Positions 39,402-47,271 of a DNA stretch of 64,000 nucleotides are shown piece by piece; the stretch's first letter is position 1, and each line of letters opens with the position of its first letter. The notes below the pieces were generated by a model, which had not been told where the DNA came from, made no database searches, and saw nothing but the letters and a program-made list of their open reading frames with translations. Position numbers and translations under genes: made by a program. Where the stretch lies: assembly GCF_001528665.1 (NCBI RefSeq), contig NZ_BBYJ01000031.1:1-64000 (forward strand), read 5' to 3'. Source of the stretch: Microtetraspora malaysiensis. Lineage in GTDB: Bacteria > Actinomycetota > Actinomycetes > Streptosporangiales > Streptosporangiaceae.

Positions 39402-40250
39402 CTATCGGGGGAAGACGATGGTCTTGTGGCCGTCGAGCAGCACCCGGTGCTCGGTGTGCCACCGGACCGCGCGGGCCAGCGCCTGCCGTTCGACATCGCG
39501 GCCGATCGCGGCGAGGTCCTCGGGCGAGTGGGTGTGGTTGACCCGCGCGACCTCCTGCTCGATGATCGGCCCCTCGTCCAGGTCGTGCGTCACGTAGTGG
39601 GCGGTCGCGCCGATCAGCTTGACCCCCCGCGCGTACGCCTGGTGGTACGGCTTGGCGCCCTTGAACGACGGCAGGAACGAGTGGTGGATGTTGATCACTC
39701 GTCCCGCCAGCTTGGCGCACAGGTCCTCCGAGAGCACCTGCATGTATCGGGCCAGCACCACCAGATCGGCCTGGTAGTGCTCGACCAGCGCGAGGATCTC
39801 GGCCTCCTGCCGCGGCTTGGTCTCCGGCGTGACCGGCAGGTGGTGGTAGTCGATGCCGTACGACTGGGTGAGCGGCCGCAGGTCGGGGTGGTTGGAGGCG
39901 ACCGCGACGATCTCGATGTTCAGCAGGCCGGAGCGCGCCCGGTAGAGCAGGTCGTTGAGGCAGTGGTCGAACTTACTGACCAGCACCAGCACCCGCGGCT
40001 TGACCGCCTGGTCGAAGAGCTGAAGGTCCATGCCGTACTCGGGCGCCAGCGCGGTGAAGGCCGCGCGCAGGTCGTCGAGCGGGAGGTCGCCGGTGAACTG
40101 GACGCGCATGAAGAAGCGGTTGGCGACGGGGTCCCCGAACTGCTGGCTCTCGGTGATGTTGCAGCCGTGCCCGGCCAGCAGCCCCGAGACGGCGGCGACC
40201 ACACCGGGACGGTCCGGACAGGAGAGGGTCAGCACATAGTCAGCAGTCAT
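39402..40250 (-). CDS. purU: Formyltetrahydrofolate deformylase
   Basis: Hydrolyses 10-formyl-THF to formate and THF, balancing one-carbon pools. 282 residues: N-terminal ACT domain (LTLSCPDRPGVVAAVSGLL), then the formyltransferase-fold domain with HHSFLPSFKGAKPYHQAY and GATAHYVTHDLDEGPII, the Asn/His/Asp catalytic set. Single gene with terminator behind it. Confidence 0.95.
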   Translation of the reverse strand: MTADYVLTLSCPDRPGVVAAVSGLLAGHGCNITESQQFGDPVANRFFMRVQFTGDLPLDDLRAAFTALAPEYGMDLQLFDQAVKPRVLVLVSKFDHCLNDLLYRARSGLLNIEIVAVASNHPDLRPLTQSYGIDYHHLPVTPETKPRQEAEILALVEHYQADLVVLARYMQVLSEDLCAKLAGRVINIHHSFLPSFKGAKPYHQAYARGVKLIGATAHYVTHDLDEGPIIEQEVARVNHTHSPEDLAAIGRDVERQALARAVRWHTEHRVLLDGHKTIVFPR

Positions 40251-40319
40251 GCCTTGATCCTTGGGTTTCTTGGCGCTCTCGCCTCAAACTGAGCATGATA
40301 CCGCCCCCGCGGCTTCGGC

Positions 40320-42326
40320 TCAGCTCTCCACGTCGATGCCCGGATCGAGTTCCCGTGCCCGCGTCAGATCGGCGGCGGCCTCGTCCGACCGGCCGAGGTC
40401 GCGCAGGGCGACCGCACGGTTGGCGTACAGGGCGGCGTCCTCGCCGAGCTCGATGGCCCGGGTCAGATCCGCCACGGCGCCGTCGAGATCACCCGTCTGG
40501 TAGCGCAGGATCGCCCGGTTCGCCCATGCCCCGGCGAGGCCCGGATCCCGCGCCAGCGCCGTATCGAACGCCGCCCGGGCCTCGCCGTACCGGCCGGCGG
40601 CGGTTTCGAGCTGGCCGAGCACGCCGTGCAGGTGCGGGTTGCCCGGGTCGATCACCAGCCCCGCCTCGACGTCGCGCCGGGCCGCCTCGTCCTCGTCGAG
40701 CATCACCAGGACACCCGCGCGGTTCACATAGGCGTCCAGGAAGGCCGGGTCCAGCTCCAGAACGTGGTCCAGGTCGGCCAGGGCCGCGTCCAGGTCACCG
40801 GCGGACAGAAGCAGTTCGGCCCGGTTGTAGTACGCCTCGGGCAGGGGCGGGCCGAGCCTGATCGCGGTCTCGTAGTCGGCGAGCGCGTCCTGCGGCCGGC
40901 CCATCGCGAGCAGCAGGTTGCCGCGATCCAGATAGTGGTCGGGGAACGCGGGATCGATCGCGACGGCCCGGTCGAAGTCCTCCAGCGCGTCCGCACGCCG
41001 GCCGGCCCGGGCCAGGAGCTGCGCCCGGTTGGCGAACAGCACCATCCGGTGCTGGGGATGGGCGTCCGGGGCGAGATCCCGCTCGGCCAGCTCGATCGCC
41101 GACTCGACCAGGCGCAGCGCCTCGTCGATCCGGCCCTGCCGCAGCTCGATCAGCGCCCGCCCGTTGCGGTCGAAGCCGAGCTTGAAGGCACGCTCCCGGC
41201 GGTCCGGCAGCAGCGTCGAGACGGCGATCGCCTCGTTGATCCACCCCATGGCCCGGCCGAGGTCGCGCCGCGCCGGGTCGGGGTCGCGGGCGTCCAGCAT
41301 GGCCGTGCCGTACGCGGCCGCGGCGTGGACGGCGGGGTCCACGCTGGCGCGGCGGGCGCTCTCGTAGATCTCGAACGCCTCCGCCCGGCGGCCGATCCCC
41401 GCCAGCGCGGTCGCCGTGCGGTGCGCGAAGCGCCACCAAAGGTCGGATCCGGGAGCGGCCAGACGCAGCCCGCGCGGGCCGAGCTCGGCCACGGCGTGCA
41501 GGAAGCCCTCGCCGACGCAGTGGTCCACCGCCGTCCACAGCGCGGCCAGCGCGGCCTCCCGGTCGCCGCCCAGCTCCCGGTGGTACGGCACCGCCCCCAG
41601 CAGGTGCTCGCCGGTCAGCTCAGCCGCCCTCCGGTCGTGCGCCCGGGCCCGCTCCGCCGGCGGCAGCGCCAGATAGGCCGCGTACGCCCGAGGGTCGTCG
41701 GTGGTGCCGTCCGAGGCGATGAAGTTCTCGGCGTAGTCGTCGACGCGGATGCCGGTGTCGTCCTCCGCGGGCGGCGCCGTGACCAGGACGACGTCCGTCT
41801 CGCTCCATCCGTCGGGTGACGTGGGCGCGCCCACGGCCACGGTCAGGGCGGGAACACGGCGCATGAGCACGGCCAGCAGCTCACGATCGGTGGCGTCGGC
41901 CTCGTGGACGTTGTCGACGCGCAACGCGCGCGGCCCGTCCAGACAGTCCCGTACGAACTCGGCGATGCCGTTGGCGAGGCGCAGCGTCCGCCGGGGGGCC
42001 GGCACCAGGATCCGCTCGTCCTCGTGGAGGCCGTCGCTCAGCGGCTCCGCCTGGGACGGCACGAGCGGCCGGAGGTCGGGGGCGGCGGCCCGGATCGCGA
42101 CGGCGTACGCGGCGACCAGGTCGGGGGCGCGCTCCAGCGCGGCTGGGACGAGCGCACGCAGCAGCGCGCCACCGATGGTGTAGGGGCCGCGCACCCGTCG
42201 ATGCCCATTGATCAGGGGCGCCACGGGCGGAGGAAGCTCCAGGGCGTGGAGGGCGGCCAGGCGATCACGGGAATGCCTCCCCCGGACCCAGATTGCGCGG
42301 CCGTTCTGCCGAGGGCTCCAGGTCAC
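40320..42326 (-). CDS. TPR protein with a degenerate NTPase-like N-terminal half
   Basis: 668 residues from the GTG at 42326, which overlaps the stop of a 24-residue peptide gene (GTGA). The N-terminal ~250 residues look like a STAND/LuxR-type NTPase module in which a Walker-B-like RALRVDNVHEAD and DRELLAVLMRR survive but the Walker A loop is absent (RRVRGPYTIGGALL at its place). Residues about 290-660 are tetratricopeptide repeats (for example AEAFEIYESAR, ALEDFDRAVAIDPAFPDHYLDRGNLLL, AVADLTRAIELG). No DNA-binding domain, signal or TM segment. It is likely a protein or peptide scaffold. Confidence 0.82.
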   Translation of the reverse strand: MTWSPRQNGRAIWVRGRHSRDRLAALHALELPPPVAPLINGHRRVRGPYTIGGALLRALVPAALERAPDLVAAYAVAIRAAAPDLRPLVPSQAEPLSDGLHEDERILVPAPRRTLRLANGIAEFVRDCLDGPRALRVDNVHEADATDRELLAVLMRRVPALTVAVGAPTSPDGWSETDVVLVTAPPAEDDTGIRVDDYAENFIASDGTTDDPRAYAAYLALPPAERARAHDRRAAELTGEHLLGAVPYHRELGGDREAALAALWTAVDHCVGEGFLHAVAELGPRGLRLAAPGSDLWWRFAHRTATALAGIGRRAEAFEIYESARRASVDPAVHAAAAYGTAMLDARDPDPARRDLGRAMGWINEAIAVSTLLPDRRERAFKLGFDRNGRALIELRQGRIDEALRLVESAIELAERDLAPDAHPQHRMVLFANRAQLLARAGRRADALEDFDRAVAIDPAFPDHYLDRGNLLLAMGRPQDALADYETAIRLGPPLPEAYYNRAELLLSAGDLDAALADLDHVLELDPAFLDAYVNRAGVLVMLDEDEAARRDVEAGLVIDPGNPHLHGVLGQLETAAGRYGEARAAFDTALARDPGLAGAWANRAILRYQTGDLDGAVADLTRAIELGEDAALYANRAVALRDLGRSDEAAADLTRARELDPGIDVES

Positions 42327-42397
42327 CCTTTGTGAATCACGCTCGACGTTCCGGTGAGCCGCACCGTGCCGGGCTTGCGGATAATGATCTTCTTCAT
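42323..42397 (-). CDS. 24-residue basic peptide, translationally coupled to the TPR protein
   Basis: The ORF begins MKKIIIRKPGTVRLT and ends with a Ser/Thr-containing segment finishing VIHKG. AAGAGG lies four bases before the ATG. Its TGA overlaps the GTG of the TPR gene, so the large protein is probably translated by ribosomes that have read the peptide. The peptide is basic, has a hydrophobic Ile run near the N-terminus and no Cys, and I know no named family for it. It could be a ribosomally made precursor, a signal, or just a coupling leader. Confidence 0.6.
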   Translation of the reverse strand: MKKIIIRKPGTVRLTGTSSVIHKG

Positions 42398-42498
42398 CGT
42401 GCCTCTTTTCCGTGACACGGTCGCGCTTGGGTCCCCGTTCGCTTCGCGGGAGGCTTGTTCCGCCTCCCACTCCGCTCACCGCGGCCCTCGCCGTTCAT
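42394..42498 (-). CDS. Possible 34-residue leader ORF
   Basis: An ATG at 42498 opens a very basic 34-residue frame (begins MNGEGRGERSGRRN) whose TGA overlaps the ATG of the 24-residue peptide. There is no Shine-Dalgarno, but a candidate -10 lies 12 bases upstream, so the transcript might be nearly leaderless. The frame runs through a perfect hairpin. It may be a chance ORF in the 5' leader. Confidence 0.25.
   Translation of the reverse strand: MNGEGRGERSGRRNKPPAKRTGTQARPCHGKEAR
42448..42468 (-). promoter_or_regulatory. Leader hairpin upstream of the peptide gene
   Basis: GGGAGGC and GCCTCCC form a perfect 7-bp stem with a seven-base loop, 50 bases before the peptide ATG and downstream of the candidate promoter. 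A role in attenuation or RNA stability is possible. Confidence 0.4.
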
Positions 42499-42509
42499 GA
42501 CAAGGCATA

Positions 42510-42537
42510 AGTATCGACACGAATCGGTAATCCGCAA
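42510..42537 (-). promoter_or_regulatory. Candidate promoter for the peptide-TPR pair
   Basis: Minus-strand TTGCGG (42532-42537), 16-base spacer, GATACT (42510-42515). It is in the gap after the acetyltransferase gene, so peptide and TPR gene may be expressed independently of the regulator-acetyltransferase pair. Confidence 0.4.
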
Positions 42538-42553
42538 GGCCCGGCAGGGTGGT

Positions 42554-43060
42554 TTATCTGATTAATTGCGGTGAAACAACGGGAGTAAGGTATTTCTCCC
42601 CATAGAGCACTATGGCTGTGCCGCGCGTCTCCCGCCGGATCTCGCGCCAGCCGTACTTCCGATAGAGCTCGACGGCGGCCCCCTGCTGCAGGGTGGTGTC
42701 CCCGCGCAGCACGTGGTAGCCGAGCTCGCGGGCGCGTTCCTCCAGCCGTTCGAGGATCATCGCGCCGCAACCGCGGCGTTGGAACTCCGGATGGACCCGG
42801 AGCCGGCACATCTCCGCGGTCTCGTCGTCGACGCGGCGAAGACCGCCCATCGCGACGATCCGGCCGCCGCCCGGCTCCTCGCCGACCAGGAACTCGCCCC
42901 GATCGGCGAGGTACACCGCCTGGATACGCGGGAAGTCGTCGTCGTAGTAGACGCCGTCACCCGGCATCAGGCCGACCTGGGCGAGGCCGATCTGGTGCAG
43001 CGCCAAGACCTCGTCGAGGTCCGACCAGCGGTAGCGGCGGATCCGGAGCGCCCCCGTCAC
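42554..43060 (-). CDS. GNAT-family N-acetyltransferase coupled to the HTH/TPR regulator
   Basis: 168 residues from a GTG that overlaps the regulator's TGA (GTGA): begins VTGALRIRRYRWSDLDEVL. Acetyl-CoA loop CRLRVHPEFQRRGCGAMILERLEERA, and the closing AVELYRKYGWREI. A single GNAT domain. Its tight coupling to the regulator and position just upstream of the peptide gene suggest a shared pathway; peptide acetylation is a speculation. Confidence 0.88.
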   Translation of the reverse strand: MTGALRIRRYRWSDLDEVLALHQIGLAQVGLMPGDGVYYDDDFPRIQAVYLADRGEFLVGEEPGGGRIVAMGGLRRVDDETAEMCRLRVHPEFQRRGCGAMILERLEERARELGYHVLRGDTTLQQGAAVELYRKYGWREIRRETRGTAIVLYGEKYLTPVVSPQLIR

Positions 43061-44661
43061 GTCTGCTGCCTGTTCTGCTCGAGGGTCACGGCGGCCGCCG
43101 CGGCCGCGGCGGAGGCGTCCTCCGTGGCGGACCGCAGGCACTCCCGGAAGGCCGCGAGCGCGGGGACGTCGCCGTACTTCGACTGGACCGCCTTGAGCAG
43201 GTCCTGCGCGGGGCGCATGACCAGCTCGGTGCGGTATTCGCGCTCGATCATCTCGATGGCCTTGCGGCCCATCTCCAGCGCCTCCTCGACCTCGCCCTCG
43301 ATCAGGCGGCACTGGGCGCGGTCGAAGCGGATCAGGGTCTGGTCGAGCAGGTCCTCACCGGAGTATTTGCCGAGCGCCTGCTCCAGTATGAGGTCCGCCT
43401 CCAACGTCTGCCCCAGCTTGACCAGGACGTCGCCCTGGTAGAAGTAGAGCTGCCGTTCGGTATAGCCGAAGGCCGGGTCCTCCTGGTCGTTGCTGCTCAT
43501 CTGCGCGAACGCCGCCCTGGCCCGGGACAGCGCCCGCTTGGCCTGGTCGACGACCTCCTTCTTGGGACCGGTGCTGCCGGCCAGCATGGCGAGCGCCCTG
43601 GCCTCGACCACCGGTGCCATGGTCTTGGCCGCGCAGGGCGTCTGCCCGGCCATGTCCCGGCTCTTCTTCGCCAGCGCGAGCGCCTCGCGCGGGTCGCCGT
43701 AGTAGAGCGGGACCAGCGCCTCGCGGGCGCTCACCCAGGCACGCAGCGCGCGGTCGCCCGTCTCGTCGGCGGCCGTACGCCCGGTGCGGAAGAACGATCG
43801 GGCCATGCGATGGTCGCCGAGGTCGATCATGATCATCCCGCAGAGCCCGGAGAGCTGAGCCGTCATGCGGCAGAGCCGTTCCTGGATGTCGACCGGCTGC
43901 CGCCGCTCCAGCGCCTTGCGCACCGTGGAGAACTCCAGCAGCACGTCGCAGAGAAGGCGAAGCGGCGGGGTGTTCATGTACTGCCTGCCGAAACCGGTGG
44001 TCGTCTCCTCCCACTGGTCCAGCATCGCGGGCGAGACGGTCGCCGAGGCCATCGTCTCGTCCATGTGTCGTCGTATGTTCTCCACCGCACCCAGCACCTG
44101 GCCATCGAGAGCCAACGGGGTACCGGCGAGGATCTTCAGCAGCGTCCTCCGTAGCACGTTCTCGTCCTCCTCGCCCCCGTCCGCGGAAGGACTACCGCCA
44201 TCCGGCTGTATCCACAGCTCGCGCACATTGGGGGAAGTGTCAGGTATTCCCTCTTCGAAATCGCAGCCGCGGACATTGCCGGGCATTCCGTGGCCGTGGC
44301 CACAGATGCACGGCCCTTCGTAGCCGAGGGCGGCCGGTTCCACCCGGTAGACGGAACACAGGTAGTGGAGGTACTCCGGTCCGGGCTTCTTCAGCCCCGA
44401 CTCGTAGGCGGACAGAAGCGTCTCGCCGATCCCCGGGACGGCTTTCCCGTCCCGCTCGAATAGCGCCCGTACCTGCTCGATCACATCCGCGAGTGCGATG
44501 CCGTTCGACAGGCGGTGCGCCTTGATCTTCGTGGTGCCGAACTTCGGTCCACACGCAAGATGGATCTCGTCGGCGATCACGGCCACGGCCCGCCCGACGG
44601 CCAGACCCCGAGCCCTGACCCGCCGTGCGATCTCCGTTTCCCTGTGCTGCCTGCCGGACAT
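43057..44661 (-). CDS. HTH regulator with TPR-like C-terminus (NsdA-like)
   Basis: 534 residues from the ATG at 44661, chosen because GAGAGGGG lies five bases upstream. The N-terminal ~115 residues contain an XRE-type HTH (GETLLSAYESGLKKPGPEYLHYLCSVY); next comes a Cys/His patch CICGHGHG-GCDFEEG; the rest (about 180-520) is helical TPR-like repeats. The architecture recalls actinomycete developmental/antibiotic regulators of the NsdA type and, more loosely, peptide-sensing HTH-TPR regulators of Firmicutes. Divergent from an 87-residue gene. Confidence 0.82.
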   Translation of the reverse strand: MSGRQHRETEIARRVRARGLAVGRAVAVIADEIHLACGPKFGTTKIKAHRLSNGIALADVIEQVRALFERDGKAVPGIGETLLSAYESGLKKPGPEYLHYLCSVYRVEPAALGYEGPCICGHGHGMPGNVRGCDFEEGIPDTSPNVRELWIQPDGGSPSADGGEEDENVLRRTLLKILAGTPLALDGQVLGAVENIRRHMDETMASATVSPAMLDQWEETTTGFGRQYMNTPPLRLLCDVLLEFSTVRKALERRQPVDIQERLCRMTAQLSGLCGMIMIDLGDHRMARSFFRTGRTAADETGDRALRAWVSAREALVPLYYGDPREALALAKKSRDMAGQTPCAAKTMAPVVEARALAMLAGSTGPKKEVVDQAKRALSRARAAFAQMSSNDQEDPAFGYTERQLYFYQGDVLVKLGQTLEADLILEQALGKYSGEDLLDQTLIRFDRAQCRLIEGEVEEALEMGRKAIEMIEREYRTELVMRPAQDLLKAVQSKYGDVPALAAFRECLRSATEDASAAAAAAAVTLEQNRQQT

Positions 44662-45000
44662 CCCGGCCCCTCTCTCGCGGACGGGTGATGGCGCCGACCG
44701 CGTGTCCCGAAGGGTCCTCATCTGCTGACGCAGCGTAACGTCTCTGTCGCGCTGCGGCTACACAAGAATGATGGACCAGTTTTTGCCCGGCATGGACGAG
44801 TAGTTGAAGGTGCTGACTAAGGATCGTTCCTCAGCAGGTGGTTTTCTTCAACCTACTTGGGGGTTTGCCTAACCGCAGAGCCGACGGGCGGCGTTGACCG
44901 GTTCATGCTTGGTGAGTCATCTTGAGCCCGCCAGGACCGAAAGCCCGGGTCAAAGACGCCCGGTGCGTCGGGCTCGCCGAAAACCAAGGAGGACACCGAA
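44662..45000. promoter_or_regulatory. Divergent regulatory region with nested inverted repeats
   Basis: 339 bases without a gene. GTTGAAG (44803-44809) and CTTCAAC (44846-44852) enclose TGCTGA/TCAGCA, forming a long nested inverted repeat that could be an operator. A weak promoter for the rightward gene is TTGACC (44894-44899) with TCATCT (44917-44922). AAGGAGG near 44989 is the RBS of the next gene. Confidence 0.45.
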
Positions 45001-45264
45001 GTGGAGGATGACGATTTCCAGCGTCTGGAACTCCTGGTATCCGAACTCGACTCCCGCGGCCTTCTCGCCCGGGTCGTACGCACCCAGTCAGGCCGCCCCT
45101 TCGTACGGGTGATCAACCCGAAGGCCACGAGTCTCACGGAGAACGTCGTGTGCAGGGCAACGGACTACTGGTGGTCCTGGGGAGAGCGGATGCACCGGGC
45201 GGACGACCCGGCCGGTGCGGCGCGCAAGGTCGCCCGAGTGCTCGCCGCGGTGAGCGACAACTAG
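45001..45264 (+). CDS. Small conserved-looking protein (87 residues)
   Basis: Starts at a GTG after CAAGGAGGACACCGAA. Sequence features: FQRLELLVSELDSRGLLARVV, then RPFVRVINPKATSLTENVVC, a WWSWGER aromatic patch and a C-terminal helix AARKVARVLAAV. The same kind of protein commonly neighbours HTH regulators in actinomycetes; no function is known to me. Its TAG stop lies inside the left CTAG end of a small inverted-repeat element. Confidence 0.8.
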   Translation: MEDDDFQRLELLVSELDSRGLLARVVRTQSGRPFVRVINPKATSLTENVVCRATDYWWSWGERMHRADDPAGAARKVARVLAAVSDN

Positions 45265-45427
45265 TGCCGTGACCGGCAAGGTTTGCCCGGACGGAGCGGT
45301 GGTCCAGGGTCGTGCATCGCAAGGCGGAGAAGGAGGCCGGAGCGGAGCCTACGGCCGACGACGACTACGCCGCGAGGTGCCGCCCTGGGCGACGCGACGG
45401 GGCAAAGATTGACGGGAGGGGCACTAG
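45261..45427. mobile_element. MITE-like inverted-repeat element, copy A (167 bp)
   Basis: Bounded by CTAG at both ends. Imperfect terminal inverted repeats: left CTAGTGCCGTGACCGGCAAG, right (reverse complement) CTAGTGCCCCTCCCGTCAAT, with TTTGCCC continuing on both; 20 of the first 28 bases agree. The interior (GCATCGCAAGGCGGAG onward, about 85 bp) is clearly related to copy B at 49416-49581. No transposase is encoded, so it would have to be moved in trans. Part of a longer gene-free stretch. Confidence 0.65.
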
Positions 45428-45828
45428 CACATCGCGGCTCATGGGGCCGGCGGAGCGCACGGTGCGGAGCGCCCCGCGACTGCCGCGCCTGACGCGGCGG
45501 CCCGGGACGCTGTGCGCCCCCGGCCCCCACCATCTCGTGCCCGGCGGAGACCACGCCGAGCACGGCACGCCGCCGTCCGATCCTGGTCGTACCGGCCAGG
45601 CTCGGACGGTGATCGAGGAGGATCCCTCCGGAGAACGGCATGGCGCGCGCTCCGGGTGCGCACGCCATGCCCTGCCGCTCGTCGCGGTGAAACCCCTGCC
45701 CGCCGTCCCCGACGCCGGGCGGGGGAATCTGCCTTCCCCGGCGATGTGACGACGGCCGGTCCAGTCTGCACAATGAGTTAGGTTTACCTGCCCGTTGCTG
45801 ACCGAACCGATCCGGGGGGATCCACCTC
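45428..45828. other. Gene-free stretch before mscS
   Basis: About 400 bases after element copy A. No ORF here has a credible start, codon bias and homology-like motifs at once. It may hold the decayed end of something brought in with the element, and certainly the mscS promoter and RBS (GGGGGGA at 45813). Confidence 0.4.
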
Positions 45829-46839
45829 GTGTTCCCGTACGCGCCGACTCCGACACCGTCTTCTGAGCCGGATTTCATGGACACAGTGGGAGACTCGGTC
45901 ACCGCGATGACCAACATGTGCAAGAGCGGCAAGGGCCTGACGTGCTCGGTCCTCAACGCGTCCTTCCCCGACGGCGTGTACCCCTGGGTCCCCCTCGTGG
46001 CCGGGATCGTCGACGCCCTTCTCACTCTGTGCCTGATCCTCGCCGTCGCTTTGGTGGTGCGGAGCGTCGCGCACCGCCTCATCACCCGGGTGACGCTGCG
46101 GGCCAGCGAGGGCGTCCTGCCGGAGCGGTTCAAGACCATGTCGTCCGGGTCGAGCGAGGCGAGCACCGCGATCCTCACCGAGCGCCGCAGGCAGCGGGCC
46201 GAGACGATGGGCTCGGTGCTGCGGAGCCTGTCCTCGGTTGTGATTCTGGGCACGGCCGCCCTGATGATCCTGTCCAACCTGGGCATCGAGCTGGCCCCGC
46301 TGCTCACCAGCGTCGGCATCATCGGTGTCGCGGTCGGCTTCGGCGCGCAGGAGCTGGTCAAGGACTTCATCGCCGGCATGTTCATGCTGCTTGAGGACCA
46401 GTACGGCGTGGGTGACGTCATCGACACCGGAGTCGCGGTCGGCACCGTCGAGGCCGTCACCCTGCGGATCACCCGGATCCGGGACGCCGACGGCAAGGTC
46501 TGGTATGTCCGCAACGGCACCATCAGCCGGGTCGGCAACGAGTCCCAGGGCTGGTCGCGCGCGGTCGTCGACGTGAACGTGCCGTACGAGGCGGACATCA
46601 CGACGGTGCGCGAGCTGCTCAAGGGCGTCTCGACGGCGATGTGGGAGGAGCCGGAGTACCGCGACGCCCTCCTGGTCGAGGAGCCCCAGGTGTACGGCTT
46701 GGAGCAGATCTCCGACAAGTCGGTCATCTTCCGGGTCAGCGTGAAGACCGCCCCGGCGCAGCAGGCCGAGGTGGCCCGCGAGCTGCGGATCCGGATCAAG
46801 AGGGCGTTCGACGAGAAGAACCTGGCCTTCGCGGGCTGA
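45829..46839 (+). CDS. MscS-family mechanosensitive channel
   Basis: 336 residues starting at a GTG. TM1 at about 57-80, TM2 at about 128-148 (VVILGTAALMILSNLGIELAP), pore helix TM3 with the small-residue pattern SVGIIGVAVGFGAQELVKDFIAG, then the beta domain (EDQYGVGDVIDTGVAVGTVE) and C-terminal domain. Releases solutes on osmotic downshock. Confidence 0.93.
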   Translation: MFPYAPTPTPSSEPDFMDTVGDSVTAMTNMCKSGKGLTCSVLNASFPDGVYPWVPLVAGIVDALLTLCLILAVALVVRSVAHRLITRVTLRASEGVLPERFKTMSSGSSEASTAILTERRRQRAETMGSVLRSLSSVVILGTAALMILSNLGIELAPLLTSVGIIGVAVGFGAQELVKDFIAGMFMLLEDQYGVGDVIDTGVAVGTVEAVTLRITRIRDADGKVWYVRNGTISRVGNESQGWSRAVVDVNVPYEADITTVRELLKGVSTAMWEEPEYRDALLVEEPQVYGLEQISDKSVIFRVSVKTAPAQQAEVARELRIRIKRAFDEKNLAFAG

Positions 46840-46873
46840 ACCTACTCGCCGGTAACTGGCCTAGGCTGAAGCG

Positions 46874-47242
46874 GTGACAACGTTTTACGAGGCTGTCGGA
46901 GGCGAGGAGACGTTCCGGCGGCTCGTGCACCGCTTCTACGAAGGCGTCGCCGCGGACCCGCTGCTGCGCCCGATGTACCCCGAAGACGACCTTGAGGGCG
47001 CCGAAGACCGGCTGCGCATGTTCCTCATCCAGTACTGGGGCGGCCCCAACACCTACAGCCAGGAGCGCGGCCATCCCCGGCTGCGCATGCGGCACGTGCC
47101 GTTCACGATCGGCGAGGCGGAGCGGGACGCCTGGCTCAAGCACATGGGCGACGCCGTGCACTCCCTGGAGCTCGCCCCCGAGCATGAGGAGCAGCTCCTG
47201 CGCTACCTCGTCTACGCGGCCCAGAGCATGATGAACGCATAA
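46874..47242 (+). CDS. glbO: Group II truncated hemoglobin
   Basis: 122 residues from a GTG 34 bases after msc[34 protein letters not shown], then [25 protein letters not shown] where the proximal His lies, closing [10 protein letters not shown]. The conserved Trp at G8 and Tyr at CD1 mark group II (trHbO). It is followed by a GH13 enzyme, as glbO-aglA in mycobacteria. Confidence 0.95.
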   Translation: MTTFYEAVGGEETFRRLVHRFYEGVAADPLLRPMYPEDDLEGAEDRLRMFLIQYWGGPNTYSQERGHPRLRMRHVPFTIGEAERDAWLKHMGDAVHSLELAPEHEEQLLRYLVYAAQSMMNA

Positions 47243-47271
47243 CGCTCTCTGCCACGGGGCAGCCCTGGGGC

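Noticed and set aside
45428-45828. Possible decayed transposase next to element copy A
   Set aside because: No DDE motif or continuous homologous-looking frame on either strand; open frames here are GC-skew artefacts.
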